Below, piece by piece: positions 9,167 to 18,065 of a stretch of DNA of 64,000 nucleotides. Positions within the stretch are counted from its first letter, which is position 1. Each line of letters starts with the position of its first letter. The notes under the pieces were generated by a model. It did not search any database, was not told where the DNA came from, and saw nothing but the letters and a program-made list of their open reading frames with translations. Both the position numbers and the translations under genes were made by a program. Origin of the DNA: Lachnospiraceae bacterium. GTDB lineage: Bacteria; Bacillota; Clostridia; Lachnospirales; Lachnospiraceae. Location of the stretch: the NCBI GenBank assembly GCA_024403275.1, contig JAKSSD010000002.1, forward strand, positions 62,001 through 126,000, read 5' to 3'.

Positions 9167-10036
9167 ATGGCACTCAAAAAAGGACTTAATAAGGGAAAAG
9201 GACTTAACGTATTAATTGATACAGAAGTTGAGAAACCAAGTATTAGCCAAGAGATTAAAGATAGTATTGTTATGATGAACATCTCTAAGGTTGAGCCAAA
9301 TAAGCAGCAGCCAAGAAGAAATTTCAATGAAGATGCTCTTCAGGAACTTGCAGATTCTATTAAAGAACATGGTATTATTGAACCACTTATTGTTCAGGAT
9401 AGAGGAACATATTATGAGATTATTGCTGGTGAACGTAGATGGAGAGCAGCTAATATTGCTGGACTTAAGGAAGTTCCTATTATTATAAAGGATCTTACTG
9501 AACTTGAGATAGTTGAGATTGCTCTTATTGAGAATATTCAGAGAGAGGATTTGAATCCAATTGAAGAAGCAATGGCTTATAAAAGACTCATTGAAGAGTT
9601 CAACTTAAAACAGGATGAAGTTGCTGAGAAAGTATCAAAGAGTAGAACTAACATCACTAATACTATGAGACTTCTTAAGCTTTGCCCAGAAGTTCAGCAG
9701 ATGTTAATTGATGAGATGCTTAGCGCAGGTCATGCAAGAGCATTACTTGCTATTGATAATGCAGATTTACAATATGCACTTGCTCAGAGAGTTTTCGATG
9801 AGAAGATGAGTGTAAGAGATATTGAAAAAGCTGTAAAGAATGTAGGTAAAGAAAAAAGAGAAAAGGATAAGAAAATAGTTCAGATATCTGATGCTTATAA
9901 GAATTACGAGAATAAACTTAAAGATCAGCTTGGTACCAAAGTTAATGTAACAGTTAAGGAAAATGGAACAGGAAAGATTGAAATAGAGTTCTATTCTAAT
10001 GAAGATTTCGAAAGAATCATTGACTGCATTAAATAA
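9167..10036 (+). CDS. parB: Chromosome-partitioning protein ParB/Spo0J
   Basis: CTP-dependent DNA clamp that loads at parS. The N-terminal CTPase domain has the IAGERRWRAA motif near residues 86-95 and ENIQREDLNPIEEA near 122-136. The helix-turn-helix (VAEKVSKSRTNITNTMRLL) is near 147-165, and a C-terminal dimerisation region follows. The short N-terminus (LKKGLNKGKGLNVLI) fits the ParA-interacting peptide. The 289 residues are typical. Confidence 0.96.
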   Translation: MALKKGLNKGKGLNVLIDTEVEKPSISQEIKDSIVMMNISKVEPNKQQPRRNFNEDALQELADSIKEHGIIEPLIVQDRGTYYEIIAGERRWRAANIAGLKEVPIIIKDLTELEIVEIALIENIQREDLNPIEEAMAYKRLIEEFNLKQDEVAEKVSKSRTNITNTMRLLKLCPEVQQMLIDEMLSAGHARALLAIDNADLQYALAQRVFDEKMSVRDIEKAVKNVGKEKREKDKKIVQISDAYKNYENKLKDQLGTKVNVTVKENGTGKIEIEFYSNEDFERIIDCIK

Positions 10037-10101
10037 AATTGGTTTACATAAAATATATAAAGAAATGTTTCTAAACTATTTTAGAAGCATGGAGGATATT
10101 A

Positions 10102-10659
10102 ATGAACAGCGCGTTTTTAACTAAAATCGGTTTTGGTACAGCAGATCTTGGAGTATTGATTTTCTTATTATTTATTTTTTGTCTCCTTCTTTTAGGTGGA
10201 CTTATTTATATGATTTATGAGAATATAAAACTCAAGAAAGCATACAAAAAATTTATGAAGGGTTCTACTGCTGAAAGTCTTGAAGATAAGATTTTCCAGA
10301 TTAGTGAGGAACAGGATTCTCTTAGAAAAGTTAGCAATAAGCATTCAAGAGAAATAAAAGATTTATATGCTAAACATCAGTCAGCATTTCAGAAGGTCGG
10401 CTTAGTAAAATATGATGCCTTTAAGGAAATGGGTGGAAAGCTTAGCTTTTGTCTTGTTCTTTTAGATGAGAATGACACAGGTATTCTTATTAACTCAATT
10501 CATAATTCATCAGGTTGTTATTGTTATTCTAAGAAAATCAAGAATGGAAAGTGTGATATAGCACTTGGTGAAGAAGAACAGCTTGCAATTGATAAAGCAA
10601 CAAGAAGAAAAATGAAGATTGCTAAAGAAGAAACACCTACTCCAGTAGAAGAAAAATAG
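10102..10659 (+). CDS. DUF4446 family membrane-anchored protein
   Basis: Function unknown. It has an N-terminal membrane segment at about residues 17-42, a predicted coiled coil (about 55-95), and a small alpha/beta domain containing KYDAFKEMGGKLSFCLVLLD and NSIHNSSGCYCYSK. This is the DUF4446 pattern, known mostly in Firmicutes next to parAB or serS. It follows parB by 65 bases with a GGAGG SD. The tail is charged. Context hints at an origin- or envelope-linked role, but this is inference. Confidence 0.8.
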   Translation: MNSAFLTKIGFGTADLGVLIFLLFIFCLLLLGGLIYMIYENIKLKKAYKKFMKGSTAESLEDKIFQISEEQDSLRKVSNKHSREIKDLYAKHQSAFQKVGLVKYDAFKEMGGKLSFCLVLLDENDTGILINSIHNSSGCYCYSKKIKNGKCDIALGEEEQLAIDKATRRKMKIAKEETPTPVEEK

Positions 10660-10738
10660 TTTAATAGTACAAATTATGTGTTTTGAGTAGTATAATAAAA
10701 AAGATTGGCAATAATAGTATTTCAAAAGGAGAAATGAA

Positions 10739-12016
10739 ATGATAGATATTAGATTTTTAAGAGAAAATCCAGATGTTGTTAAAGAAAACATTAAGAAGAA
10801 ATTTCAGGATGAGAAATTACCTTTAGTTGATGAAGTTATCAAGATTGATGAGGAAAGAAGAACAACTCAGCAGGAAGCAGATAATTTAAAGGCACAGAAG
10901 AATACAATCTCTAAGCAGATTGGTGCTTTCATGGCTCAGGGAAAGAAAGAAGAAGCAGAAGAAGCTAAGAAGCAGGTTGCTGCAAATAATGCTCGTATTG
11001 ATGAGTTAACAGCAAAACAGGCAGAGCTTGAAGAGAAGGTTACAGACATCATGATGAGAATTCCTAATATCATTGATGATTCTGTTCCAGTTGGTAAAGA
11101 TGATACAGAAAATGTTGAAATCGAAAAATTTGGTAAGCCAGTAGTTCCAGATTTTGAAATTCCTTATCATGCTGAAATTCTTGAGAAAATCAGTGGTCTT
11201 GATAAAGAATCAGCTGGCCGTACAAGTGGTGAAGGTTTCTACTATCTTATGGGCGATGCAGCAAGAATTCATTCTGCAATGATTAGTTATGCAAGAGATT
11301 TCATGATTGATAAAGGATTTACATATTGTATTCCTCCTTTCATGATTCGTAGCAGTGTAGTAAATGGTGTAATGAGCTTTGCAGAAATGGAAGCTATGAT
11401 GTATAAGATTGAAGGCGAAGATTTATTCTTAATCGGAACATCAGAGCATTCAATGATTGGTAAGTTTAAAGGACAGATTGTTAAAGAACAGAGCCTTCCT
11501 ATTACATTGACATCTTATTCTCCATGTTTCCGTAAAGAAGGTGGATCACATGGTCTTGAAGAAAGAGGTGTATATCGTGTACATCAGTTTGAGAAGCAGG
11601 AAATGGTTGTTCTTTGTAAACCAGAAGATTCAATGGAGTGGTATAACAAGATGTGGAGCTATACAGTAGAGTTCTTTAGAAGTCTTGATATTCCAGTTCG
11701 TACACTTGAGTGTTGTAGTGGTGATCTTGCTGATCTTAAAGTTAAATCATGTGACGTAGAAGCATGGAGCCCACGTCAGAAGAAATATTTCGAAGTAGGT
11801 TCATGTTCTACTCTTGGAGATGCTCAGGCACGTCGTCTTGGTATTCGTACAAAGGGTGAAGATGGAACATATTATGTTCATACACTTAACAATACAGTAC
11901 TTGCTACTCCAAGAGGACTTATCGCATTTCTTGAGAATAACCTTCAGGCTGATGGTTCAATCAAGATTCCTAAGGCTCTTCAGCCATACATGGGTGGAAA
12001 AACAGAAATCAGATAA
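10739..12016 (+). CDS. serS: Seryl-tRNA synthetase
   Basis: Class II aminoacyl-tRNA synthetase charging tRNA-Ser. It has an N-terminal coiled-coil arm (about 30-105), motif 2 in SPCFRKEGGSHGLEERGVYR near 260-280, and motif 3 in NTVLATPRGLIAFLENN near 381-397. The 425 residues match the family. AAAGGAG lies upstream of ATG 10739. The 79-base gap to the previous gene is too short for a T-box leader. Confidence 0.97.
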   Translation: MIDIRFLRENPDVVKENIKKKFQDEKLPLVDEVIKIDEERRTTQQEADNLKAQKNTISKQIGAFMAQGKKEEAEEAKKQVAANNARIDELTAKQAELEEKVTDIMMRIPNIIDDSVPVGKDDTENVEIEKFGKPVVPDFEIPYHAEILEKISGLDKESAGRTSGEGFYYLMGDAARIHSAMISYARDFMIDKGFTYCIPPFMIRSSVVNGVMSFAEMEAMMYKIEGEDLFLIGTSEHSMIGKFKGQIVKEQSLPITLTSYSPCFRKEGGSHGLEERGVYRVHQFEKQEMVVLCKPEDSMEWYNKMWSYTVEFFRSLDIPVRTLECCSGDLADLKVKSCDVEAWSPRQKKYFEVGSCSTLGDAQARRLGIRTKGEDGTYYVHTLNNTVLATPRGLIAFLENNLQADGSIKIPKALQPYMGGKTEIR

Positions 12017-12036
12017 TTTGATTTATTGGAGCAAGA

Positions 12037-12924
12037 ATGAACAGATATTTTAGAGCAATTGGCTTTTTGGACAATTTCTCCAGAGAAGACTATGAAAGAA
12101 TAGTTGAAAGTATCACTTATCGTTCAGAAAACCTTGAAGAAATCGAAAAGAATCATCCAAAATATATTCTTATGGATAAATGCCTTGAATATAGTAAAGA
12201 TATTGGGATCTGTGTTCGAGTAATTAAAGATAGCAAGGGAAATATCTATCGTGAGTCAGTATTTCCATATTATAAGAACACAAATATGACCAAAGAAGAT
12301 AACTGTTCATTTGAGAAGAAGATTTCAGGTGAAGAATTCATTGGTGTTTATGAAGATATAAACTTAAGTGAAAATGTTTATTTCTTTGTTCAGAATGCAG
12401 ATGAAATATACAAGATTAGAAATATTAAGGATACAAAATGTAAAATTGGTATTTCAGGTTTATCTATTGCAGGAAATGTAATTCTTCCTATAAAAAAGAA
12501 TGATACTGAAATAGAAGATACTCGTAATTTTCATAAGAAGCGTGTAAATCTTTTAAGTAAAGCTTATGATGGAGATCAAGGCGCTTTTGCAGCAGTAAGA
12601 CATGAGGATATATTAACAAATGTAACTGTGTCCGAGCAGATATTTGTTGAAGCAATGGATATTTATACAATTGTTGATTCGTCATTTATTCCTTGTGGTG
12701 CTGAATGTGATTTATATTCGGTTCTTGGAGATATTGCAGATTATAAAAGAGTAGAGAATAGTGTAACTAAAGAAGGTATATATTTACTGGATGTTTTAGT
12801 TAAGGGTGTAACCATTAAAATCTGTATTAATGAAAAGGATTTATTTGGTGAGCCACAAAAAGGTTACAGATTTAAAGGAACAGTATGGCTTCAGGGATTT
12901 ATTAATTCTGATTACGACTCTTAA
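12037..12924 (+). CDS. DUF3881 family protein
   Basis: Unknown function. The N-terminus MNRYFRAIGFLDNFSREDYE and the C-terminal KRVNLLSKAYDGDQGA, DIYTIVDSSFIPCGAECDLYSVLGDI and FKGTVWLQGFINS blocks match the DUF3881 proteins of Lachnospiraceae as I remember them. There is no signal peptide or membrane segment, so it is probably cytosolic. It follows serS after 20 bases with GGAG upstream, and tRNA-Arg lies 27 bases downstream. Family assignment is from recall and not verified. Confidence 0.75.
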   Translation: MNRYFRAIGFLDNFSREDYERIVESITYRSENLEEIEKNHPKYILMDKCLEYSKDIGICVRVIKDSKGNIYRESVFPYYKNTNMTKEDNCSFEKKISGEEFIGVYEDINLSENVYFFVQNADEIYKIRNIKDTKCKIGISGLSIAGNVILPIKKNDTEIEDTRNFHKKRVNLLSKAYDGDQGAFAAVRHEDILTNVTVSEQIFVEAMDIYTIVDSSFIPCGAECDLYSVLGDIADYKRVENSVTKEGIYLLDVLVKGVTIKICINEKDLFGEPQKGYRFKGTVWLQGFINSDYDS

Positions 12925-12951
12925 TCGTTATACTGTATATTTAACCTATAA

Positions 12952-13028
12952 GTCTCTGTAGCTCAGTAGGATAGAGCGTTCGCCTCCTAAGCGAAAGGCC
13001 GCTGGTTCGATTCCAGTCAGGGACGCCA
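12952..13028 (+). tRNA. tRNA-Arg (anticodon CCT)
   Basis: Full cloverleaf: acceptor 5' strand GTCTCTG (12952-12958) pairs with CAGGGAC (13018-13024), with one G-T pair. The D arm has GCTCAGTAGGATAGAGC. The anticodon loop is CTCCTAA with anticodon CCT. The T arm is CTGG-TTCGATT-CCAG. Discriminator G and an encoded CCA complete the 3' end. It reads AGG codons. Confidence 0.95.
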
Positions 13029-13037
13029 GAAAAAAAT

Positions 13038-13068
13038 GCGGGATTTTCAAAAAGAAGATCCCGCTTAT
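13038..13068 (+). terminator. Terminator after tRNA-Arg
   Basis: GCGGGATTTTC at 13038-13048 pairs with GAAGATCCCGC up to 13064, with one internal mismatch, then TTATTTT. It is preceded by an A-run, so it can also terminate the converging minus-strand gene. Confidence 0.85.
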
Positions 13069-13069
13069 T

Positions 13070-13615
13070 TTATTTAGATTGTATATTTATTTTATCAAGA
13101 CAGATTTTATAAAACTTGGTTAAATCTTCCGGAGAAAAAGCTGATTTATTAATTATCTGACCATGTTCTATCATTCCCTTGCCAGAAATGATAAAAATAG
13201 ACATATTTTCATATTCTATCTTGTCTTTAATTTGACTATAGAAAAAGTCAAAGGTTTCATTATCACCAACAACTCTGAAAAATTCAGGATAGAAAATGAT
13301 ATGCATATTTATAGGGTCTCCATAGAATCTGGCCATATCCTTATATGAAATATATGCCTGAAAAATGTATCCGAACCAGGACATAAAGAAAACATATAAG
13401 CCTATAAGGATAAAAATCACAAATAAAATGGGTAATTTCAGAAATACCATTACAAATGCTAACAAAAATAATATAATAGATATTACGAATGTTGATATCT
13501 GCCATTTTGAGTGTAACATTGAATATGTAATTCTGGCATATTTCTTGTTCATCTCTCTAGTGAGTGTATATTTATTTTCAAATAATGGTTTATCATCTAA
13601 TTTTGAATTACTCAT
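13070..13615 (-). CDS. YcxB-like membrane protein
   Basis: Protein of 181 residues with two membrane segments near 38-62 and 64-86, and a C-terminal soluble domain containing ISYKDMARFYGDP, IIFYPEFFRVVGDNE, FFYSQIKDKIEYENMSIFIIS and LTKFYKICLDKI. This is the pattern of the YcxB-like (DUF-type, PH-like) family of unknown function. It runs head-on to replication and converges on the tRNA-Arg terminator. The gap to the divergent GtrA gene is 64 bases. Confidence 0.7.
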   Translation of the reverse strand: MSNSKLDDKPLFENKYTLTREMNKKYARITYSMLHSKWQISTFVISIILFLLAFVMVFLKLPILFVIFILIGLYVFFMSWFGYIFQAYISYKDMARFYGDPINMHIIFYPEFFRVVGDNETFDFFYSQIKDKIEYENMSIFIISGKGMIEHGQIINKSAFSPEDLTKFYKICLDKINIQSK

Positions 13616-13679
13616 AGTTTATTCTCCAATATGTGAGAATTATACTATAAAAATATAAAGAAAGAAATATTTAGAAATA

Positions 13680-14216
13680 ATGGAAAAACTGAAAAATCTA
13701 TATAAAAAATACGAAGAAATTATTATTTACCTAATTGTAGGAGTTTTGACAACAATTGTCTCATGGGCAGCTTGCTTTTTTGCAAAATTCTTTTTGGATT
13801 CAAATATTGGTTTCCAAAACTTCTTGATTAATACTATTAGTTGGGTTGTTGGTGTTTCGTTTGCATATCCTTTAAATAGAAAATGGGTTTTCAAGAGTAA
13901 AAATAAGAAAATAGTAAAAGAGTTCATGGAGTTTGCACTATCAAGAGTATCTACATGGATATTAGATGTAGTAATAATGTGGTTCTTTATAAATGTAGTT
14001 TCATTTAAGAATTTCTTTATCCTTGTTGTTTCTAAGATAGGTATTGTTATTGCAGATATTGATGGACAGGACAAAATATATTACTGGTTTGTTAAGATAG
14101 TTATTTCTGCAGTTCTTGTTACGATTGCAAATTATATCTTTAGTAAGTTTTTGGTATTTGGTAAAAAGAAGAAAAAAGTTGTGGAAGATACAAAAGAAGA
14201 AATTGAGGAAAAATAG
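13680..14216 (+). CDS. GtrA family membrane protein
   Basis: GtrA-like proteins are four-helix membrane proteins thought to flip or present polyprenyl-phosphate sugars. Four hydrophobic segments are visible (about 13-38, 45-63, 90-110, 138-160), with the family signatures YLIVGVLTTIVSWA and NRKWVFKS and the related C-terminal ANYIFSKFLVFGKK. The tail is Lys/Glu rich. A second GtrA domain occurs 5 kb away, fused to a GT2 glycosyltransferase. Confidence 0.85.
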   Translation: MEKLKNLYKKYEEIIIYLIVGVLTTIVSWAACFFAKFFLDSNIGFQNFLINTISWVVGVSFAYPLNRKWVFKSKNKKIVKEFMEFALSRVSTWILDVVIMWFFINVVSFKNFFILVVSKIGIVIADIDGQDKIYYWFVKIVISAVLVTIANYIFSKFLVFGKKKKKVVEDTKEEIEEK

Positions 14217-14220
14217 GAAA

Positions 14221-14250
14221 AATGCACTTCATAAGAAGTGCATTTTTTAT
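14221..14250. terminator. Bidirectional terminator between gtrA-like gene and dacA
   Basis: AATGCACTTC at 14221-14230, loop ATAA, GAAGTGCATT at 14235-14244. It is flanked by A on the left and T on the right, so it works in both directions. It touches the dacA stop codon. Confidence 0.88.
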
Positions 14251-15701
14251 ACTTTAAAATTATGACGTTTGGATGATGATTTATAATATCTGTCTTTATC
14301 TTTATTTTTCTTTTTTCTTGCTTCAGCACGTTTCTTTCTTCTGTATGCTTTGATTTGTGTGTAAGCAAGAAGAATAATAGTTATTAATATTACAATGCAA
14401 ACAATAACAATCAGTACAATCTTTACATTAATGAAAACTGATTTACCATCCACGTTTGTAATAGGTGCATCATCTTCAACATAGATGCTTTCAAAGAAAT
14501 CAGTAGACAAAGAATTAAGCATAATATCTGAATAACCAACTTCAGCGCCGTTATAGGTATATAATACTTTGGCAACGGCATTCTGATTATCTGTTTCATA
14601 TACCAGATTCATTTTAAGATTTGTTAAATCAGCCTCATTTGGTAATATAAGCTTTGCATCTTCATTAACCTTTAAAAGTTCTGTTGAATTACCAAAAATA
14701 TCAGTACCTGTATTGAAGAAGTCACTATTGTCTGGATTGAAATTATCTTCAATATCTTTAACATTTACTAATGAAAAATTATTAAATCCATATTCAAACA
14801 AGGTGATTGTATCTGTGAACTGGTAAGGAGATTCTTCCTTAAGTACAACACAGATTAATTCCATACCATCCTTTTTGGCACATGAAACAAGAGTTTGTCT
14901 AGCCATATCTGTATATCCTGTTTTGGATCCAACAAGATATTCATAATGATATTTCTTTCCTTCATATAAAAGGTTTTTAGAATTAACAGTTATTTCATCT
15001 GGCTGAGTAGCAGTTGGATAAAATTCAACCTTTGGTGTTCTAGCAATTTTAGCAAGCATTTCATAACTAAAGAATTCTCTTGCTATCATAGAAAGATCAT
15101 AAGCTGATGTGTAGTGATTCTCATCAAATAAACCATTTGCATTTACAAAATGAGTATTGGTAAGACCTAATTCATTAACTCTGGCATTCATCATATCAAC
15201 GAAGCCATCCATTGAGCCACCAACATGTTCAGCAACGGCATTTGATACTTCGTTAGCACTACCGATTAAAATAGCCTGAAGACATTCTTCCATTGTTAAT
15301 GTCTGGCCAGCATCCATACCAATCTTTGATCCATCCCAAGGAACCGCGTGAACGGCGTCATAGGAAAAGGTTACTGTATCATCAAGCTCAGAATTCTCTA
15401 AAGCAAGTACACAGGTTAAAATCTTTGTAGTACTAGCTGGAAATAATCTTTCATCTATGTTTTTGGCATATAAAATAGTTCCTGACTTAGCATCAATTAA
15501 GATAGCAGCCTCTGCTGAAACCTGTGGACCTTCCGGCCAGCCCTGAATGGAGTTAGACTGTATTGGAAGATTTTTCCTGGCTTCAGATAAAGCTTCATAA
15601 TCATCTTCACCATCTGCTTTAACATATGCCACACTAAAAAATAAAATTAGGCTGGCAAACAGAAAAGTTAGGAACCTATGCAATATCTTAAACTTTTTCA
15701 T
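14247..15701 (-). CDS. dacA: D-alanyl-D-alanine carboxypeptidase (PBP5/DacA-like)
   Basis: Trims the terminal D-Ala from peptidoglycan stem peptides outside the membrane. A signal peptide occupies about residues 1-29. The catalytic motifs are S90-TTK, S148-AN and K260-TG, correctly spaced for the S11 peptidase family. A C-terminal region of low similarity follows, then a membrane segment near 438-462 and a strongly basic cytoplasmic tail; many PBP5 proteins end instead in an amphipathic helix. It is read minus, head-on to replication. Confidence 0.92.
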   Translation of the reverse strand: MKKFKILHRFLTFLFASLILFFSVAYVKADGEDDYEALSEARKNLPIQSNSIQGWPEGPQVSAEAAILIDAKSGTILYAKNIDERLFPASTTKILTCVLALENSELDDTVTFSYDAVHAVPWDGSKIGMDAGQTLTMEECLQAILIGSANEVSNAVAEHVGGSMDGFVDMMNARVNELGLTNTHFVNANGLFDENHYTSAYDLSMIAREFFSYEMLAKIARTPKVEFYPTATQPDEITVNSKNLLYEGKKYHYEYLVGSKTGYTDMARQTLVSCAKKDGMELICVVLKEESPYQFTDTITLFEYGFNNFSLVNVKDIEDNFNPDNSDFFNTGTDIFGNSTELLKVNEDAKLILPNEADLTNLKMNLVYETDNQNAVAKVLYTYNGAEVGYSDIMLNSLSTDFFESIYVEDDAPITNVDGKSVFINVKIVLIVIVCIVILITIILLAYTQIKAYRRKKRAEARKKKNKDKDRYYKSSSKRHNFKV

Positions 15702-15784
15702 TTATATCAATATTCCTTATATTCAAAATCATTACTATGATAACATAATGACTCTTTAATTAAAATAATTAGCATAATAAATAT

Positions 15785-15814
15785 TTGATTTATTTACATA
15801 GTATATAGTATAAT
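15785..15814 (+). promoter_or_regulatory. trmB promoter
   Basis: TTGATT at 15785-15790 and TATAAT at 15809-15814 with an 18-base spacer. The leader contains a small inverted repeat (AGTGTG at 15823-15828 with CACACT at 15837-15842) before the SD. Confidence 0.65.
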
Positions 15815-15856
15815 GCTAATCGAGTGTGTTAGAAAGCACACTTAGAAGGAGAAGAA

Positions 15857-16495
15857 ATGAGACTTAAAAATGTACCTGGTTCCAAGGAGTATATTGCAGA
15901 AAGTGATTTTGTAATACATGATGAAAAGGAACAAAAAGGTAGATTGTTGGAGTATTTTTCCAACGATAATCCTATCCATATTGAGATAGGAATGGGCAAA
16001 GGTCAGTTTATTTATGAAATGGCCAAAAACAATCCATTTATTAACTATATTGGAATTGAAAAATATTCATCAGTTTTAATAAGAGCAATTCAGAAGATGG
16101 AAGCTGAACCACTTGCTAATCTGATGTTTATCAGAATGGATGCAGAAGATATAGTTGATGTTTTCTGTGAGAAGGAAGTAGATAGAATTTATCTTAATTT
16201 TTCTGATCCATGGCCAAAGGATAGACATGCGAAAAGAAGACTTGAAAGCAGACAGTTCCTTGAAAGATACAAAAAAATTCTCAAGGAAGACGGAGTAATC
16301 GAGTTCAAGACTGATAATAATGAATTATTCGAATTTGCACTCGAAGAGGTTAAGGAAGCTAATTGGCAGTTACTTGCCTGCACAAGAGATTTACATGCAG
16401 ATGCAGAGTTAAGTGAAGGCAATGTCATGACAGAATATGAAGCAAAGTTTTCTGCTCAGGGAAATCCTATAAATAAATACATTATCAAATATTAG
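15857..16495 (+). CDS. trmB: tRNA (guanine46-N7)-methyltransferase TrmB
   Basis: SAM-dependent enzyme methylating G46 of tRNA. The SAM motif HIEIGMGKGQFIYEMA is near residues 39-54, GIEKYSS near 63, and the family signature NFSDPWPKDRHAKRRL near 115-130. The C-terminal TEYEAKFSAQGNPINKY is characteristic. The 212 residues are full length. AGAAGGAGAAG precedes the ATG. It is transcribed alone, between two bidirectional terminators. Confidence 0.96.
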   Translation: MRLKNVPGSKEYIAESDFVIHDEKEQKGRLLEYFSNDNPIHIEIGMGKGQFIYEMAKNNPFINYIGIEKYSSVLIRAIQKMEAEPLANLMFIRMDAEDIVDVFCEKEVDRIYLNFSDPWPKDRHAKRRLESRQFLERYKKILKEDGVIEFKTDNNELFEFALEEVKEANWQLLACTRDLHADAELSEGNVMTEYEAKFSAQGNPINKYIIKY

Positions 16496-16502
16496 AATGC
16501 AT

Positions 16503-16537
16503 AAAAAAAAGACATATCGTTTGATATGTCTTTTTAA
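16503..16537. terminator. Bidirectional terminator between trmB and the minus-strand envelope unit
   Basis: GACATATC at 16511-16518, loop GTTT, GATATGTC at 16523-16530, flanked by eight A and five T. Confidence 0.9.
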
Positions 16538-16539
16538 TT

Positions 16540-18054
16540 TTATTTTGTAGTTGCAATGATATCTGCGATGTACCATTTAGGATTATCTGTTTCATCATCT
16601 GAATCATCATAATAAACGAAATAAACAGTTGAATCAAAGTCATTACTGAATGTACCATCACGTCTTGTGAATATCATGTTTTTGGTAAATGCAATATGTA
16701 CTGAGTAACATCTGTCTGAATATTCAACATAGTTATCTACTACAACATTGCTATATTTTGGATCGTTAAATCTATGAGCTGAAGTGAAAGTAATATCCAC
16801 ACCTGTTGCCCACTGTTTAGCCATATTCCAATATAAAGAATTCTTAATAAATAATCCCTGAGCTGTTTCAAGACCGTGATTAGGACCACTTAAGTCATCA
16901 GTATTGAAGTCTTCATATGTCTGAACCATCTTAAGAGACATTTCTCGTCTATCATCAGAAAGAGTAGCATTAGCAACTGAACTTTTAGCAGTGATTGTAT
17001 TTCCATCTTTTTCAAAAGGTACTGCTTCACCAGACTCACTTATAACAGAAACAGTTGAATTCTGAAGAACATTGTCTACTTTATATTCCACAAGCTGAGG
17101 CATTGAAATGTATTCAGAAATATTAGCGAATTCTTCAACATCATATACATTTCCAGTCTGGTATGAGTAAGCTACAGGAATGCCATCAATTAAAGGAACA
17201 TAATTAGATGGAATTAAAAATGTGTAGCTTGTTACATCGATACTGCAAATTGGCGCCAATGATTCAACATCCCAATCCATTACTGTAAGGATTGCCAAAA
17301 GCTTTGACTGGCTGATTGCGTCTAAGTGAACCTGAGCAACAGGGTTACCATCTCCGAAAATGTTATAAATAGGAGATTCGGTATTATAGCTGTTAGGATC
17401 TCTTTCAAATGTGAAGGAAGATATATTATTTAATGAAGAAATGTAATCATTCATAAATACGCTTGTATCAACAAATGTTAAATCAATATCTTCAATAGTG
17501 AAATCATCAGTAGTAAGTGAATTATCGCGAACTTTTTGTTCAAAAGTCTTAACATATTCACTCATATAATATTCAGACTGAGATTTCTCAAATTTCTTAA
17601 GTGATTTATCTGTATAAACAAGGAAGAGTGCAGCTAAAACTAATAAAAGTGCTATATATAATCCAAAGAATATCCAGAATTTTGAGAAACCAGATTTTTT
17701 CTGTTTATTTCTGCTATTATAACTGCTTCTTGAAGTGTTTCTGCTTCTTTCTGACTGAATAACTTCCCTTGCAGCAGGTCTTTGTACTGGTCTTTCAGAA
17801 GATGATCTTCTAGTTGTTGTTGAAGCTTTTGTATTACTCTTAGTTTGAGTTCTTGAAGCAGGTTCTTGAACTCTTCTTTGAGATGTAGCTTCTCTTGGTT
17901 TAACATTTTGAGTTTGAGAAGTCTGAGTTTTCTTAACAGGTTTTTGAGAAGAACTCTTTCCTGAAGCTGCTCTCATTCGAGCATTAGCCTGCTCTCTTAA
18001 AGAAGGCTGTCTATTTGAAGAACGTCTTTCAATGTTTGAATTCTTGTTATCCAT
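16540..18054 (-). CDS. Membrane protein of unknown function with disordered N-terminus
   Basis: Not recognised. Residues 1-125 are a low-complexity, Ser/Arg/Gln/Thr-rich cytoplasmic tail. One membrane segment lies at about 127-148 (FWIFFGLYIALLLVLAALFLVY). The remaining 355 residues are predicted extracytoplasmic and mixed alpha/beta, with no motif I know. It is the last gene of a four-gene minus-strand unit after a PAP2 phosphatase, a GT2-GtrA fusion and a phosphodiester glycosidase, 11 bases after the latter. The context suggests an envelope-glycan scaffold or export role, which is inference. Confidence 0.75.
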   Translation of the reverse strand: MDNKNSNIERRSSNRQPSLREQANARMRAASGKSSSQKPVKKTQTSQTQNVKPREATSQRRVQEPASRTQTKSNTKASTTTRRSSSERPVQRPAAREVIQSERSRNTSRSSYNSRNKQKKSGFSKFWIFFGLYIALLLVLAALFLVYTDKSLKKFEKSQSEYYMSEYVKTFEQKVRDNSLTTDDFTIEDIDLTFVDTSVFMNDYISSLNNISSFTFERDPNSYNTESPIYNIFGDGNPVAQVHLDAISQSKLLAILTVMDWDVESLAPICSIDVTSYTFLIPSNYVPLIDGIPVAYSYQTGNVYDVEEFANISEYISMPQLVEYKVDNVLQNSTVSVISESGEAVPFEKDGNTITAKSSVANATLSDDRREMSLKMVQTYEDFNTDDLSGPNHGLETAQGLFIKNSLYWNMAKQWATGVDITFTSAHRFNDPKYSNVVVDNYVEYSDRCYSVHIAFTKNMIFTRRDGTFSNDFDSTVYFVYYDDSDDETDNPKWYIADIIATTK

Positions 18055-18065
18055 TTAAAGCCTCC

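Noticed and set aside
10060..10095. Hairpin TGTTTCTAAA / TTTTAGAAGCA between parB and DUF4446
   Set aside because: The stem has a mismatch and no T-tract, so a terminator cannot be supported.
10660..10738. T-box leader for serS
   Set aside because: The gap is only 79 bases and no stem-loop or T-box sequence is visible.
13365..13658. Rightward 97-codon frame opposite the YcxB-like gene
   Set aside because: Shadow of a better-supported minus-strand gene; no SD or family pattern.
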